Of a stretch of 64,000 nt of DNA, positions 8,458 to 17,492 are shown one piece after another (within the stretch, counting starts at the first letter, position 1; every line of letters begins with the position of its first letter). Made by a program: the position numbers and the translations under genes. This stretch comes from Saccharibacillus qingshengii (GTDB lineage: Bacteria > Bacillota > Bacilli > Paenibacillales > Paenibacillaceae), in contig NZ_JAAZWC010000012.1 in NCBI RefSeq assembly GCF_013185195.1, forward strand, positions 1-64,000. Direction: 5' to 3'. A model generated the notes under the pieces. The model did not search any database. It saw only the letters and a program-made list of their open reading frames with translations, and had not been told where the DNA came from.

Positions 8458-8983
8458 TGATTTGTTCCGGCGGCAGCGGTTCGTACAGATCGTCCCAATC
8501 GTAGATCAGCTGCAAATACGAGCGGTAGACCAGAAAAGCGATGACTTTCGGCTCCAGGCGGAACGTTTCCCCGTCCGCTTCATGCCGCCGTACCAGCCGT
8601 TCGATATACCGGATAATGCCTTCTTCGAGCGCTTTGCGCATCTCCAGCACCCCGTGTGCGCCGGACTGCCGCGCTTCCCGGTAGATGCCGACCAGCAGCC
8701 GATGGCGTTCCCGCAGCGCGATCACCGCGTCGAACGTGCGGTCGATATCTTCCTTCAGCGGCTGTCCGGGCAGACACACCCGGTCCGATTCCGCCAGCAG
8801 GTCTTCCAGAATGTCTTCGACGATCGCCATCAGCAGCGCTTCCTTATTTTCAAAACAGCTGTAAATGGAGCTTTTGCTGACATGTGCCGCTTTCGCTACG
8901 CTTCCGATCGTCGTTCCCCGGAATCCGAAGCGTTCGAAACACAGCATGGCCCCTTCCAGAATCCGGCGTCTCTTGGTTTCCAT
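8429..8983 (-). CDS. TetR family transcriptional regulator
   Basis: A 184-residue TetR repressor. The N-terminal HTH occupies residues 1-48 (RRILEGAMLCFERFGFRGTT, then VAKAAHVSKSSIYSCFENKE) and the ligand/dimer domain follows. GGAGGGG precedes the chosen Met; 17 upstream in-frame residues lack support. It lies downstream of the YhgE/Pip gene on the same strand, separated by a terminator. A candidate operator on the YhgE promoter makes that gene its likely target, by inference. Confidence 0.85.
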   Translation of the reverse strand: METKRRRILEGAMLCFERFGFRGTTIGSVAKAAHVSKSSIYSCFENKEALLMAIVEDILEDLLAESDRVCLPGQPLKEDIDRTFDAVIALRERHRLLVGIYREARQSGAHGVLEMRKALEEGIIRYIERLVRRHEADGETFRLEPKVIAFLVYRSYLQLIYDWDDLYEPLPPEQIKNALNAFAL

Positions 8984-9032
8984 TTTGTCCCCTCCGTTAT
9001 CTCGATCTCTGCATCTGCTTCCATTATCCCGC

Positions 9033-9081
9033 AAAAAAAGCTTCCCGCGAAGCCGATTTCTCGCTCGCGGGAAGCTTTTTC
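9033..9081 (-). terminator. Strong terminator after the YhgE/Pip gene
   Basis: Sixteen-base perfectly complementary arms (9035-9050 and 9065-9080, core GCTTCCCGCGA) carry T-runs on both strands. It separates the YhgE and TetR transcripts. Confidence 0.85.
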
Positions 9082-9146
9082 GTGTCTATTTTGCCTATTC
9101 GCCGATCTGACTGGCAGGCACGCCGCCCGCGGCGGTGCATACGGCG

Positions 9147-11786
9147 TTAGGCGTTAGCCGGCGTAAGATCCTGCTCTTCTTCGATCCCCGTCTTGATCCG
9201 TTTATTGCTGAACAGGAACACCAGCAGAGCCAATCCCAGGAACACGGCTCCGAACAGACCGACATGGGCAAGCTGCGCCCAGAAGTACCCCCAATCGTTG
9301 CCGAGCGAGACTGCTTCGCGCAGCGCGCGAATCCCGTAAGTGGCCGGCAGATAAGGATTGATCGCCTGGAAGAAGTCCGGTGTCAGTACTTTCGGGAACG
9401 TGCCCGCGCTGCCGCCGATCTGTGCAAGCAGGATCAGGAAAGCGATGAACTGACCGACTTTGCCCAGAGCCGCGAACAGCAGGAACAGCAGCGACAGGAA
9501 GGTCAGACTGAGCACCAACGTAATCGCGTAGAAATGCCACAGACTCTGTACCTGCAGACCGACAATCCCGATCAACACCGCGTCCAGAATAGCCGATTGC
9601 AGAACCGCCATGAATACGATGACACTGAACTTGCTCAGGAACCAGGCCCAACCGGAACGCGGCCGGATCTGCGGCGTCTTGAGCGGGTAGACCGACGAGA
9701 ACATGAGCGCCCCGGCAAACAGCGCGATGGTCATCATATAAGGAGCCAAGCCTTCGCCGTATTCGGTCACATCGTGCACGTCGTCATGTTGAAGCTCTAC
9801 CGGCTGCGCAAACATTTCGTACGTCTTGTCGTCCGTACTCACGTCGCCGGCTTCTTTGACGCCGTCCGCCAAAGAGGTATACAGCTCGTTCGTTCCTTCC
9901 TTAAGATCGCCGACGCCGTTATTCAGCGTTACCGAGCCGTCCGCCAACTGTCCGGCGCCGTTTCTCAGTTCGCCGGTCGCACCGCCGAGCTTGCTCAAAC
10001 CGCTGACCAGCTGGCCGCCTCCGTCCTTCAGTTGGCCGAGGCCGCTGACCAGATCGTGCGAGCCGCCTTTCAACTGCCCGGTTCCGCTCACAAGGGCGGA
10101 AGAACCGGTCTTGAGCTGATCCGCCCCGCTGACCAGGCTCGACGAGCCGGTCTTCAATTGATCCGCGCCGCTCACCAGACTGGCCGAACCGTCTTTCAGC
10201 TGGCCAACTCCGCCTGCAAGAGCAGAAGCGCCTTGAACCAACTGTTTCGATCCGCTCTCGGCTTCGCCCAGTTTGGCCGACAGCGTGCCGAGCCCTTCGG
10301 TCAGCTGCTGCTGCCCCGCTGCCAGAGTCGAAGAGCCTTCCAGCAGCTGTCCCTGTCCGGCGGCCAGTTGACCGACCGCCGCCTGAATCCGCTGCGCACC
10401 TTCGTTTAATTGGGCGGTGCTCGATGCCAGCTGATCCAGCTGTCCGAGCGACTGCTGCAGCTTCGACGAATCTCCGCCCTGCGATGCCGCGTCGCCGGAG
10501 CCGGCTGAAGCTTCAGCCATCATGGACAGCAGTTTCTGCTTGTCGGCATCCGGGATCGTGGAACTTCCCTGAACATAAGCGGCCAGAGCTTCCTGCTGCT
10601 GCTTGACGGCCGCCGCTTTCTGCTGGAGCTGCTGCTGCGCCGCACCCAATTGGTCGACGGCCGCCGAAGCTTGTCCGCCAAGGCCTTGAACCGCTGCGTT
10701 CAGCTGATCCATACCTGCCGCGAAGGGAGTCAGCTGCTCCTGCAGCTGCTGCAATCCGGCGTTCGATTGACCCAGCCCCTGATTCAGCTGCTGCGCTCCG
10801 CTCTCCAGCTTCTTGGAGCCGCCGGACAGTGTATCCGCGCCGCCTTTGAGCTGGTTCAAGCCTTCGCCGAGTTTCGCCGCACCGCTCTGCAGTCCGTTGG
10901 CACCGGTCTGAAGCGTACCCAGACCGTCATCCAGCTTCTTGGCTCCGCCCGACAGCGTGCCGATGCCGCTGTCCAGCTTCTGCGCGCCGCCCGACAGCGT
11001 ACCGATACCGCTGTCCAGCTTCTGTGCGCCGCCCGACAAAGTTCCCAGACCGTCATCCAGCTTCTGCGCGCCGGATGCCGCGCTGACAATCCCTGCGCCG
11101 AGCGTTCCGGCACCTGCCTGCAGATCGCTTACGCCTTCCTGGAACGAGACGCTGCTCGCGGCCAGTTTCTTCAGGTTGTCCGCAAGTTTCTGCGAGCCGT
11201 CCGCCAGGTCGGAAGCGCCGTCATCCAGCTTCTTCGCTCCGTCGTCGGCATCTTTGAGCCCGTCGACCAGTTCGCTGAGACTTGCGAATACGGTTGTCGC
11301 GTACTCTTTGGTCACCTGCTCGGCAATCTCTTCATTGACTTCCTTAATCGCCGATTTGGCGATCTGCGCCGACGAATATCCCATGCCCGCATTCGTATAA
11401 TAATCCAGTTTCATTTTTTGCGGATTATCGTTCAATAGGGTCGAAGCATTCTTGGAGAATTCTTTCGGAAGCTCGATCACCATAATGTATTTCTCGTGAT
11501 TCAGGCCCTGGATCGCTTCCTGCTTGTCGGTGACGACCCATTTGAACGAGTCGTTGTCCTTCAAGCCTTCCACGAAGTCCTTGCCCACGTCCAACCGCTT
11601 GCCTTCGTAGTTTGTTCCGCTATCGCTGTTGACAACGGCTACGGACAACCGATCCGTATGCCCGTAAGGATTCCAGTAGGCCGAGAGGAAGAACAGGCCG
11701 TACAGTCCCGGGACCAACAGCATCGCGATTACGGTCAGCATCGTCATCCGGTGCTTCAAAATATTTTTCCATTCCGATTTGAACAT
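9147..11786 (-). CDS. YhgE/Pip family membrane protein with very long heptad-type repeat region
   Basis: An 879-residue protein of the YhgE/Pip family (phage infection protein/EsaA-like architecture). One transmembrane helix lies at about residues 15-35, and a large extracellular region follows. From about 180 to 640 this consists of degenerate repeats such as GAQKLDSGIGTLSG, alternating short helices predicted to form coiled coil. Five or six transmembrane helices occupy about 670-870. In lactococci the Pip homologue is a phage receptor; other members are ABC-2-like or accessory to type VII secretion. No WXG100 or EssC gene is nearby. The N-terminal EWKNILKHR is the family's usual start, and AAAGGGG lies upstream. 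Confidence 0.88.
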   Translation of the reverse strand: MFKSEWKNILKHRMTMLTVIAMLLVPGLYGLFFLSAYWNPYGHTDRLSVAVVNSDSGTNYEGKRLDVGKDFVEGLKDNDSFKWVVTDKQEAIQGLNHEKYIMVIELPKEFSKNASTLLNDNPQKMKLDYYTNAGMGYSSAQIAKSAIKEVNEEIAEQVTKEYATTVFASLSELVDGLKDADDGAKKLDDGASDLADGSQKLADNLKKLAASSVSFQEGVSDLQAGAGTLGAGIVSAASGAQKLDDGLGTLSGGAQKLDSGIGTLSGGAQKLDSGIGTLSGGAKKLDDGLGTLQTGANGLQSGAAKLGEGLNQLKGGADTLSGGSKKLESGAQQLNQGLGQSNAGLQQLQEQLTPFAAGMDQLNAAVQGLGGQASAAVDQLGAAQQQLQQKAAAVKQQQEALAAYVQGSSTIPDADKQKLLSMMAEASAGSGDAASQGGDSSKLQQSLGQLDQLASSTAQLNEGAQRIQAAVGQLAAGQGQLLEGSSTLAAGQQQLTEGLGTLSAKLGEAESGSKQLVQGASALAGGVGQLKDGSASLVSGADQLKTGSSSLVSGADQLKTGSSALVSGTGQLKGGSHDLVSGLGQLKDGGGQLVSGLSKLGGATGELRNGAGQLADGSVTLNNGVGDLKEGTNELYTSLADGVKEAGDVSTDDKTYEMFAQPVELQHDDVHDVTEYGEGLAPYMMTIALFAGALMFSSVYPLKTPQIRPRSGWAWFLSKFSVIVFMAVLQSAILDAVLIGIVGLQVQSLWHFYAITLVLSLTFLSLLFLLFAALGKVGQFIAFLILLAQIGGSAGTFPKVLTPDFFQAINPYLPATYGIRALREAVSLGNDWGYFWAQLAHVGLFGAVFLGLALLVFLFSNKRIKTGIEEEQDLTPANA
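10922..11065 (-). repeat. 42-bp tandem repeat inside the YhgE/Pip gene
   Basis: About three near-identical 42-base units encode the 14-residue period GAQKLDSGIGTLSG. A second, less regular series (about 10000-10200) encodes GADQLKTGSSSLVS-type units. Such in-frame repeats can vary in copy number by slippage. Confidence 0.75.
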
Positions 11787-11848
11787 CGTAGGTCTTGCCC
11801 CTTTCCATCTGTCTTCGAGCGGTTTGAATATCGAGCATCCGACTATAA

Positions 11849-11875
11849 AATGACCAAAAAAACATTTGGGTCATT
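11849..11875. promoter_or_regulatory. Candidate TetR operator downstream of the YhgE promoter
   Basis: Inverted arms AATGACC (11849-11855) and GGTCATT (11869-11875) are separated by 13 bases rich in A and T. The site lies 10-35 bases after the predicted transcription start of the YhgE/Pip gene, a position suited to repression. Confidence 0.5.
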
Positions 11876-11889
11876 CGGTACTGATGAGA

Positions 11890-11917
11890 AGTATATCACA
11901 TTTTGATTGAAATACAA
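11890..11917 (-). promoter_or_regulatory. SigA-type promoter of the YhgE/Pip gene
   Basis: On the minus strand TTGTAT, a 16-base spacer and TATACT. The leader to the start codon is about 95 bases. The rest of the 347-base gap up to 12133 shows only AT-rich sequence and a TATAAT (about 12089) before the kinase gene. Confidence 0.6.
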
Positions 11918-12133
11918 CTCTTTTCATCCCTTTTCAACGTTTTTCAGTCTTTCTTCCCTCTCTTTTATCGTGTGCGAGAGGCCGGCTATGTAGAACTTCT
12001 TTTACATTAATAAGATTTTTTTCATTTTTTTGAATGATTTTTATGAAGCAGGCGGATTGTCGTTTACTTTTCCTCCAATACCGATGTTATAATTGCCGTA
12101 TGTGGAAAGTATGAGCAAATGAGGTGAGTTTCG

Positions 12134-13735
12134 TTGAATCCGGGTACCGGGGAGACCGATCTGAAGCTAAAATATCAAGTGTTGACGGAACTTCAGCCAG
12201 GCATGCTGTTCAGCGAAACGCCTTCGCAGCTGTTGACGCATGTCTTTGATTGCATAAGCCGTTATTTCAGTGTGGATCTGCTGTTGAATTACTGGGTGGA
12301 AGAGCGGTTCCCTTACCGGCTTCAACTGATCCACCACCGCGGTGTGACCGATTCGGAAGCGGAAGCCCTGCTCTCGCTCGATCAAGGCCAGACCATCTGC
12401 GGCACCGTCATCAAGTCCAAAGCTCCTTATGTTTCAGAACATGTACAGCAAACGACGGATTTTCACGGGCGGATTCTGCGTCAAATGGGCGTTCGCCGAT
12501 ATGCCTGCTTCCCTCTGATCGTACTCGACGAAAACCGTCCGTTCGCGCTGGGCTTCGGTTCGCGCACCGGCGATACGTTCGATCCGACCGAACTGGAAGT
12601 GCTGCATCTGATCTCCGTTCAGCTGGAACACGCTTTCGCGCGAATCGGCCGGTTCGAAGAGTTGGAACGACAAAATGCGGTGCTTGCCGAAACCAACCGT
12701 TTCTTGTCGTCGTCGGAGAATCGTTTCGCTGCCATCTTCGCCGCAAGTCCCCATCCGATGCTTATTACGACACTGGAAGACCGTGAAGTGATTGAAGCGA
12801 ACGATGCTTTTTTGCTGCTGCTCGGCATTACGCGTCTCGAGATGGATACCCGCTACGGCGAATTGATACGCGGCAACGAATTGATGAGACAGATTCCCGA
12901 GCCGGATGAATCGTCGACCGTTCCGGAAGGCATCAGCCGGGAGATCACTTTCACCAACCATGCCGGGGAAGAGAAAGTCTGTATCCTCCGGACGGTCCGA
13001 CTCGACTTCAACGGAGAACTGCTTCTGCTGACGATGATCAGCGATCTGACCGAACACAAGCAGTACGAACACGAACTGCAGCGTCTGTCGCAGCTGCACC
13101 TGGTCGGGGAAGTGGCCGCCGGCATCGGGCATGAAGTGCGCAATCCGATGACGACCGTCCGCGGATTCCTGCAGCTGATGCTCATGCAGGGCAAGAATAC
13201 GCTGGAACCCGCCTATCTGCAGGTCATGATCGAAGAACTCGACCGCGCCAATCAGATCATCACCGAGTTCCTCTCGCTTGCCAAAGACCATATGGTCCAA
13301 CTCAAGCGCGAGAATCTAAACGATTTGATCCGCAAGATCCTGCCTTTGATCGAAGCCGACGCTTCCGTGACCGGCAAGATGATCACAACCCATCTCACTC
13401 CGGTGGAATCGATCGAAGTGGACGACAAGCAGATTACCCAGCTGATCCTGAATTTTGTCCGCAACGCACTCGAAGCGACAGGCGAGAACGGCTGGATTCA
13501 GCTGAAGACCTATATGCAGGAAGACCGTACCGTACTGGTGATCGAAGACAACGGTCCGGGCATTCCCGCCGATGTCGTGGAGCAGATCTGGAAGCCTTTC
13601 TATACAACCAAAGAAAACGGCTCCGGTCTCGGTCTGGCGATCTGCTTCAGCATTGCCAACAAACACGGCGCGTCGATCGATCTGTCGACCGGCAAGGAAG
13701 GTACGGCTTTCTACGTGCGCTTCCGGACCCACTGA
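12134..13735 (+). CDS. Orphan sensor histidine kinase (GAF-PAS-HisKA-HATPase), sporulation-kinase-like
   Basis: A 533-residue cytosolic kinase beginning with TTG, supported by GAGGTGA eight bases upstream. GAF-like domain about 15-175, PAS about 190-305, HisKA with the phosphorylated His333 in GHEVRNPMTTVRGFLQLM, then HATPase with N box (NFVRNALEAT), DNGPGIP and GSGLGLAI. The H-box wording is typical of Bacillus/Paenibacillus phosphorelay kinases of the KinA-E type. No response regulator is adjacent and no membrane helix is present, so a role feeding Spo0F is plausible but inferred. Confidence 0.85.
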   Translation: MNPGTGETDLKLKYQVLTELQPGMLFSETPSQLLTHVFDCISRYFSVDLLLNYWVEERFPYRLQLIHHRGVTDSEAEALLSLDQGQTICGTVIKSKAPYVSEHVQQTTDFHGRILRQMGVRRYACFPLIVLDENRPFALGFGSRTGDTFDPTELEVLHLISVQLEHAFARIGRFEELERQNAVLAETNRFLSSSENRFAAIFAASPHPMLITTLEDREVIEANDAFLLLLGITRLEMDTRYGELIRGNELMRQIPEPDESSTVPEGISREITFTNHAGEEKVCILRTVRLDFNGELLLLTMISDLTEHKQYEHELQRLSQLHLVGEVAAGIGHEVRNPMTTVRGFLQLMLMQGKNTLEPAYLQVMIEELDRANQIITEFLSLAKDHMVQLKRENLNDLIRKILPLIEADASVTGKMITTHLTPVESIEVDDKQITQLILNFVRNALEATGENGWIQLKTYMQEDRTVLVIEDNGPGIPADVVEQIWKPFYTTKENGSGLGLAICFSIANKHGASIDLSTGKEGTAFYVRFRTH

Positions 13736-13752
13736 TTCGTTTGATCCTCTGT

Positions 13753-13801
13753 AAAGAAAAGAGAATTTTGAATTTATTCGAAATTCCCTTTTCTTTATTT
13801 T
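13753..13801 (+). terminator. Terminator after the histidine kinase
   Basis: AAAGAAAAG-A-GAATTT and AAATTC-C-CTTTTCTTT form a 15-bp stem with one mismatch, followed by ATTTTGATTT. Confidence 0.75.
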
Positions 13802-13896
13802 GATTTCGCGATAGTCCTATCTGTTCGGCGTCACCGCCGCTTGGAGAAGGGTATATACAAGTGTTGATTGCCAAACCAAACCGGAAGGAGAACACC

Positions 13897-15249
13897 ATGA
13901 GAAAAGTGAAGACGTTCAGCTGGGTTCTCGCTTTTGCCCTGATTGCCCATTTGTCCTTGACGCCTGCGGCTTACGCCCAAACTTCTGACAAACCGGCCGG
14001 ATTCACCTCGGAATTGAAAGCGCTCTCCAAAAAGACTTATAAGTACTTCACAGACTTTACCGATGCCCAAACGGGTTTGACGTCCGACGAGGTCAGAATG
14101 ACGGATACAGGCGAACAGGAAGCCAAACGAACCTCTCCTACCAATATCTCCATGTATATGATGAGTACCGTGTCCGCCGAACAGATGAAGCTGATCACGA
14201 AAAAAGAAGCGCTGTCCCGGTTAAAAACGACGTTGGCTTCGCTCGAGAAGATGGATACATGGAACGGCCTGTTCTACAACTGGTACAACACGGAAGACGC
14301 TTCTCTCAAAAAAGACTGGGGCCAGTTTATCTCCCAGGTCGATAACGGATGGCTGTCCGCGGGTCTGATCGTGGTCGGTCAGGCTTATCCGGAACTGAAC
14401 GGGCAGACGAGCAAACTCGTCGAAAAGATGGACTATGCCAAGCTGTACGATCCCGAAGTCGGCCAATTCCGCGGCGGTTACGACGTCGCGAAAGGCGCAC
14501 TGACCGAGCATCATTACGGAACGTTCTATACCGAACCGCGGGTAGCCAGCTACATCGCGATCGGCAAAGGCGACGTTCCGAAAGAGCACTGGTGGAAAAT
14601 TTACCGCACGATGCCGCCAGAATGGGATTGGCAGTCGCAAATTCCCGAGGGAGAAACCGTGAATTACGACGGAGTGGACGTCTTCGAAGGCCATTATACG
14701 TATCAAGGCACCAAGTTCGTCCCAAGCTGGGGCGGCAGCATGTTCGAAGGTCTGATGCCGGGCCTGGTACTCAAAGAAAAAGAGTTGGGCACCCGGGCTC
14801 TCGGATTGAATAACCAGCGCCATGTGGACCTGCAGATCGCTTACGCCAAAGAAAAAGGTTATCCGGCATGGGGATTCTCGCCGTCCGCCACGCCGACCGG
14901 ATACAGCGAGTTCGCCGCTGCGCCTCTGGGCATCTCGGGCTACAAAGACAGCACGACGGTCACGGCGCATGCCACTTTCCTGGCTCTCGATTACGCCCCG
15001 AAAGAGGCCCGCGAAAATATCAAAGTCCTGAAAAAGATGGACATGATGGGCAAATACGGATTATACGACTCCGTCAACATGGAGACCAAAGAAGTCGCCA
15101 AAGCCTATCTGGCTCTCGACCAAGGCATGATCATGATCTCGATCGCCAATTATGCCAAAGACGGCTTGATCCGCAATTATTTCCACAGCGATCCGATCGG
15201 CCAGAAGCCGGAAGAACTGTTGGAAAAAGAAGTTTTCTCGATTGAGTAA
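13897..15249 (+). CDS. Secreted glucoamylase-fold glucanase-like protein (PF10091/GH144-like)
   Basis: A 450-residue exported protein with a signal peptide at 1-28 (cleavage near AYAQ). The mature part looks like the bacterial glycoamylase (alpha/alpha toroid) family that includes GH144 endo-beta-1,2-glucanases. Family-like blocks are TSPTNISMYMMS, GLFYNWYNT, QVDNGWLSAGL, PSWGGSMFE and WGFSPSATP. It probably acts outside the cell on a glucan; the exact substrate cannot be read from sequence. The start was chosen at MRKVKT, with GGAAGGAG upstream. Gene-free flanks and its own terminator suggest a single-gene unit. Confidence 0.75.
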   Translation: MRKVKTFSWVLAFALIAHLSLTPAAYAQTSDKPAGFTSELKALSKKTYKYFTDFTDAQTGLTSDEVRMTDTGEQEAKRTSPTNISMYMMSTVSAEQMKLITKKEALSRLKTTLASLEKMDTWNGLFYNWYNTEDASLKKDWGQFISQVDNGWLSAGLIVVGQAYPELNGQTSKLVEKMDYAKLYDPEVGQFRGGYDVAKGALTEHHYGTFYTEPRVASYIAIGKGDVPKEHWWKIYRTMPPEWDWQSQIPEGETVNYDGVDVFEGHYTYQGTKFVPSWGGSMFEGLMPGLVLKEKELGTRALGLNNQRHVDLQIAYAKEKGYPAWGFSPSATPTGYSEFAAAPLGISGYKDSTTVTAHATFLALDYAPKEARENIKVLKKMDMMGKYGLYDSVNMETKEVAKAYLALDQGMIMISIANYAKDGLIRNYFHSDPIGQKPEELLEKEVFSIE

Positions 15250-15322
15250 TTCGGATCCGGAGTCAAGAAAAAGAGTCCGTCTCTTCACTCCCCTTCCCGC
15301 GTCTACGTCATTCCAGCCACAC

Positions 15323-15353
15323 AAAAAGCCGCCGGAAACTCCGGCGGCTTTCT
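15323..15353. terminator. Bidirectional terminator
   Basis: AAAGCCGCCGG and CCGGCGGCTTT form an 11-bp perfect stem around AAACT, with A/T runs on both sides. It serves the glucanase-like gene and the convergent small gene. Confidence 0.85.
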
Positions 15354-15358
15354 TCGTT

Positions 15359-15616
15359 CTATCCGATCCAGGCCCACATAAACCCGTCCCGGTCCCAAGC
15401 GATTTGTCCGCGGTGCAGCTTGCGGAACTCTTTTTTGACTTCCTTTTCCAGCGATGCGTTCCCATTGTCATTGACGAAAATGAACGCCTCGCCGAAATGT
15501 TCCCGAACATGCGCGATCGCTTCTTCCTGCCTCAGAATGCCGCGGAATCGAATCTCTTCGACCATCCATTCGGCAACCTGACGGGCAGCTGCCCCCGTTT
15601 GTTGTTCCTCGCTCAT
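15359..15616 (-). CDS. Small DUF6953-like protein
   Basis: An 85-residue soluble protein (ARQVAEWMVEEIRFRG, IAHVREHFGEAFIFVNDNGN, then IAWDRDGFMWAWIG at the C-terminus). The pattern resembles the small DUF6953 family of unknown function. GGAGGA precedes the ATG at good spacing. Neighbours give no clue. Confidence 0.75.
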   Translation of the reverse strand: MSEEQQTGAAARQVAEWMVEEIRFRGILRQEEAIAHVREHFGEAFIFVNDNGNASLEKEVKKEFRKLHRGQIAWDRDGFMWAWIG

Positions 15617-15705
15617 TTGAATCCTCCTGCATCAGTCCGATACTTCTGCCAACTTGGGCACGAACGGCTTTTCCTTTTACTATACCCGATTTCCGATTTC
15701 CGTGC

Positions 15706-16047
15706 TTACTTCAGAATTTCGATATTGGGCATAAGCGGAAGAGGTTTCATTCTGCCGTTCACCGCGTTCATGACGCCGAGGATCAGATACACGAATCCGA
15801 CCAGATTTAGCAGAGGGATCAGCAGCCAGCCGATAACCGGAATAATGCTGAGGACAATATTGCCGGCTACGAGCGCCAGCAGCAGAAGCAGCCCTTGATT
15901 GGCATGGTACATGGCGAAGCGGGAATTGCGGGCGGCCAGCAGCGGCAGGAAGAACAGAAGATACGATAGAGCGCCGATCGTTTTGTTCTCTTCGATATCC
16001 CTTGGATCGGCTTGCGGGTCTGGCAGGTTTGGATTGGGGGTGTGCAT
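15706..16047 (-). CDS. DUF4870-like small membrane protein
   Basis: A 113-residue protein. A Pro/Asp-rich hydrophilic start precedes three hydrophobic segments (about residues 25-42, 57-72, 75-95) with the block YHANQGLLLLL, close to the FHxxQ motif of DUF4870/Tic20-like proteins. The start at MHTPNP is supported by GAGAGGAG. Function is unknown. Confidence 0.75.
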   Translation of the reverse strand: MHTPNPNLPDPQADPRDIEENKTIGALSYLLFFLPLLAARNSRFAMYHANQGLLLLLALVAGNIVLSIIPVIGWLLIPLLNLVGFVYLILGVMNAVNGRMKPLPLMPNIEILK

Positions 16048-16217
16048 GATTCGATCTCCTCTCGATTTGGAAAAACGCATGTGGGAATCCCGGACGCTTG
16101 TACACTCGTCGCCTGTTGTCTAAGCCGATATACGTCAGCGAAAGTATTGCGTTTCATTTCAAATTTATATTTTTTTAATTAGGTGCTTGCTTTTTTTCAG
16201 TATCCGTTTTACATTTA

Positions 16218-16246
16218 TTGACGGGTCAAGCATTGAGGGATCAATG
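16218..16246. promoter_or_regulatory. Two adjacent palindromes upstream of a MarR gene (candidate operator)
   Basis: TTGACGGGTCAA (16218-16229) and CATTGAGGGATCAATG (16231-16246) are similar back-to-back inverted repeats ending 24 bases before the MarR start codon. Position and symmetry suggest autoregulation. Confidence 0.5.
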
Positions 16247-16270
16247 ATTAACAGAAAGGGGAGGCTGCGA

Positions 16271-16696
16271 ATGTATCCAACCACACCCGAATCGTGCATC
16301 CTGGAAAAGCTGCAGCTGCTCAATACCCGGATCAGTACCGCATTCTCGGACTGCGCCGGTATCAGTACATCCCGCTTCCGACTGCTGCAGGAACTGTTTG
16401 CCGCCGAAGAAATCGGCCAGACCGCACTGCAGAAGTCGCTCGGGATCGATGGAGCCGCCGTCACTCGCCATCTCAAGCAGCTTGAGGCGAACGGCTTCGT
16501 CACCCGGCGCAGCTCTCCCGAGGACAACCGGATTACGCTTGTCCGGCTCACCGAGCACGGACGGGCCCATATCGACGGGTTCCTGCGGGAGAAATCGCTG
16601 CTGACCGAAAAGCTGATGGCCGACTTCGACGCCGAAGAACGCCGGCTGCTGGCGAACATGCTGGAGCGGATGCATCGCAACGCCGAGACCCTTTAA
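16271..16696 (+). CDS. MarR family regulator
   Basis: A 141-residue winged-helix regulator. The core has FRLLQELFAAEEIGQTALQK, the recognition helix region DGAAVTRHLKQLEANGFVTR and the wing RSSPEDNRITLVRLTEHG, typical of MarR/HTH proteins. AAGGGGAGG lies before this ATG; an earlier in-frame ATG at 16244 falls within the operator. It heads an apparent operon with a nitroreductase and an ABM monooxygenase, so it probably responds to quinone or electrophile stress, by inference from context. Confidence 0.85.
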   Translation: MYPTTPESCILEKLQLLNTRISTAFSDCAGISTSRFRLLQELFAAEEIGQTALQKSLGIDGAAVTRHLKQLEANGFVTRRSSPEDNRITLVRLTEHGRAHIDGFLREKSLLTEKLMADFDAEERRLLANMLERMHRNAETL

Positions 16697-16818
16697 TCCG
16701 GGCCGTCGGGCTGCGAGTCCACTCCCGGTCCGGCCGGAACCAAGCTTCACTTTGCAAGCCATCGTATACAACCAACCGGCGCATACGCCGCAAACTTCAT
16801 CCAAAGGAGCTGTCTCCC

Positions 16819-17457
16819 ATGAGCAGTGTAGAAAAAGTCCAAGATTTCCTGGAAGTCCTCAAAAGCCGTCGTTCCGTTCGTTATTACGATTCTTCCGTTA
16901 AGATCAGCCGCGAAGAAATGACCCAAATGCTCGAAGAAGCGACTTTGGCTCCTTCGTCGGTCAATATGCAGCCTTGGCGCTTCGTCGTGATCGAAAGCCC
17001 GGAAGCCAAAGCCCAACTGCTGCCGCTGGCCAAATTCAACGGCAACCAAGTTGAGACTTCTTCGGCTGTTGTCGCCGTGTTCGGCGATTTGAACTTCACC
17101 GATTATGCCGAAGAAATTTTCGGTAAAGCCGTAGCGCTCGGCTATATGCCGGAAGACGTCAAAAACCAGCAGCTCGCCGCTTACCTGCCGCTGTTTGACG
17201 CGATGCCGCTTGAAATGAAACGCGATTCCGTCCTGATCGATGCCGGCCTGGTCTCCATGCAGTTCATGCTGGTTGCCCGCGCGCATGGTTACGACACCAA
17301 CCCAATCGGCGGTTACGAGAAAGAACAAGTGGCCGAAGCGTTTGGCATGGATCCGAAACGCCATGTACCGATCATGCTGATCTCGATCGGCAAAGCGGCC
17401 AAAGAAGGTCATTCTTCGGCCCGTCTGGATATTACGCGCACAACCGAATGGCGCTAA
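16819..17457 (+). CDS. Nitroreductase family oxidoreductase
   Basis: A 212-residue FMN-dependent nitroreductase-fold protein. The FMN phosphate motif SRRSVRYYD lies near residues 16-24, the APSSVNMQPWRFVVI block near 44-58, and the GLVSMQFMLVARAHG helix near 140-155. The enzymes reduce nitro groups or quinones with NAD(P)H. AAAGGAG precedes the start. It sits between the MarR gene and a putative quinol monooxygenase with short gaps, forming one unit. Confidence 0.88.
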   Translation: MSSVEKVQDFLEVLKSRRSVRYYDSSVKISREEMTQMLEEATLAPSSVNMQPWRFVVIESPEAKAQLLPLAKFNGNQVETSSAVVAVFGDLNFTDYAEEIFGKAVALGYMPEDVKNQQLAAYLPLFDAMPLEMKRDSVLIDAGLVSMQFMLVARAHGYDTNPIGGYEKEQVAEAFGMDPKRHVPIMLISIGKAAKEGHSSARLDITRTTEWR

Positions 17458-17492
17458 GCCGTTCTTTCCAATAGAATCAAGGAGGAATTTCA

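Noticed and set aside
9147-11786. Type VII secretion locus centred on the EsaA-like protein
   Set aside because: No WXG100, EssB or EssC genes in the neighbourhood; YhgE/Pip proteins commonly stand alone with a TetR gene.
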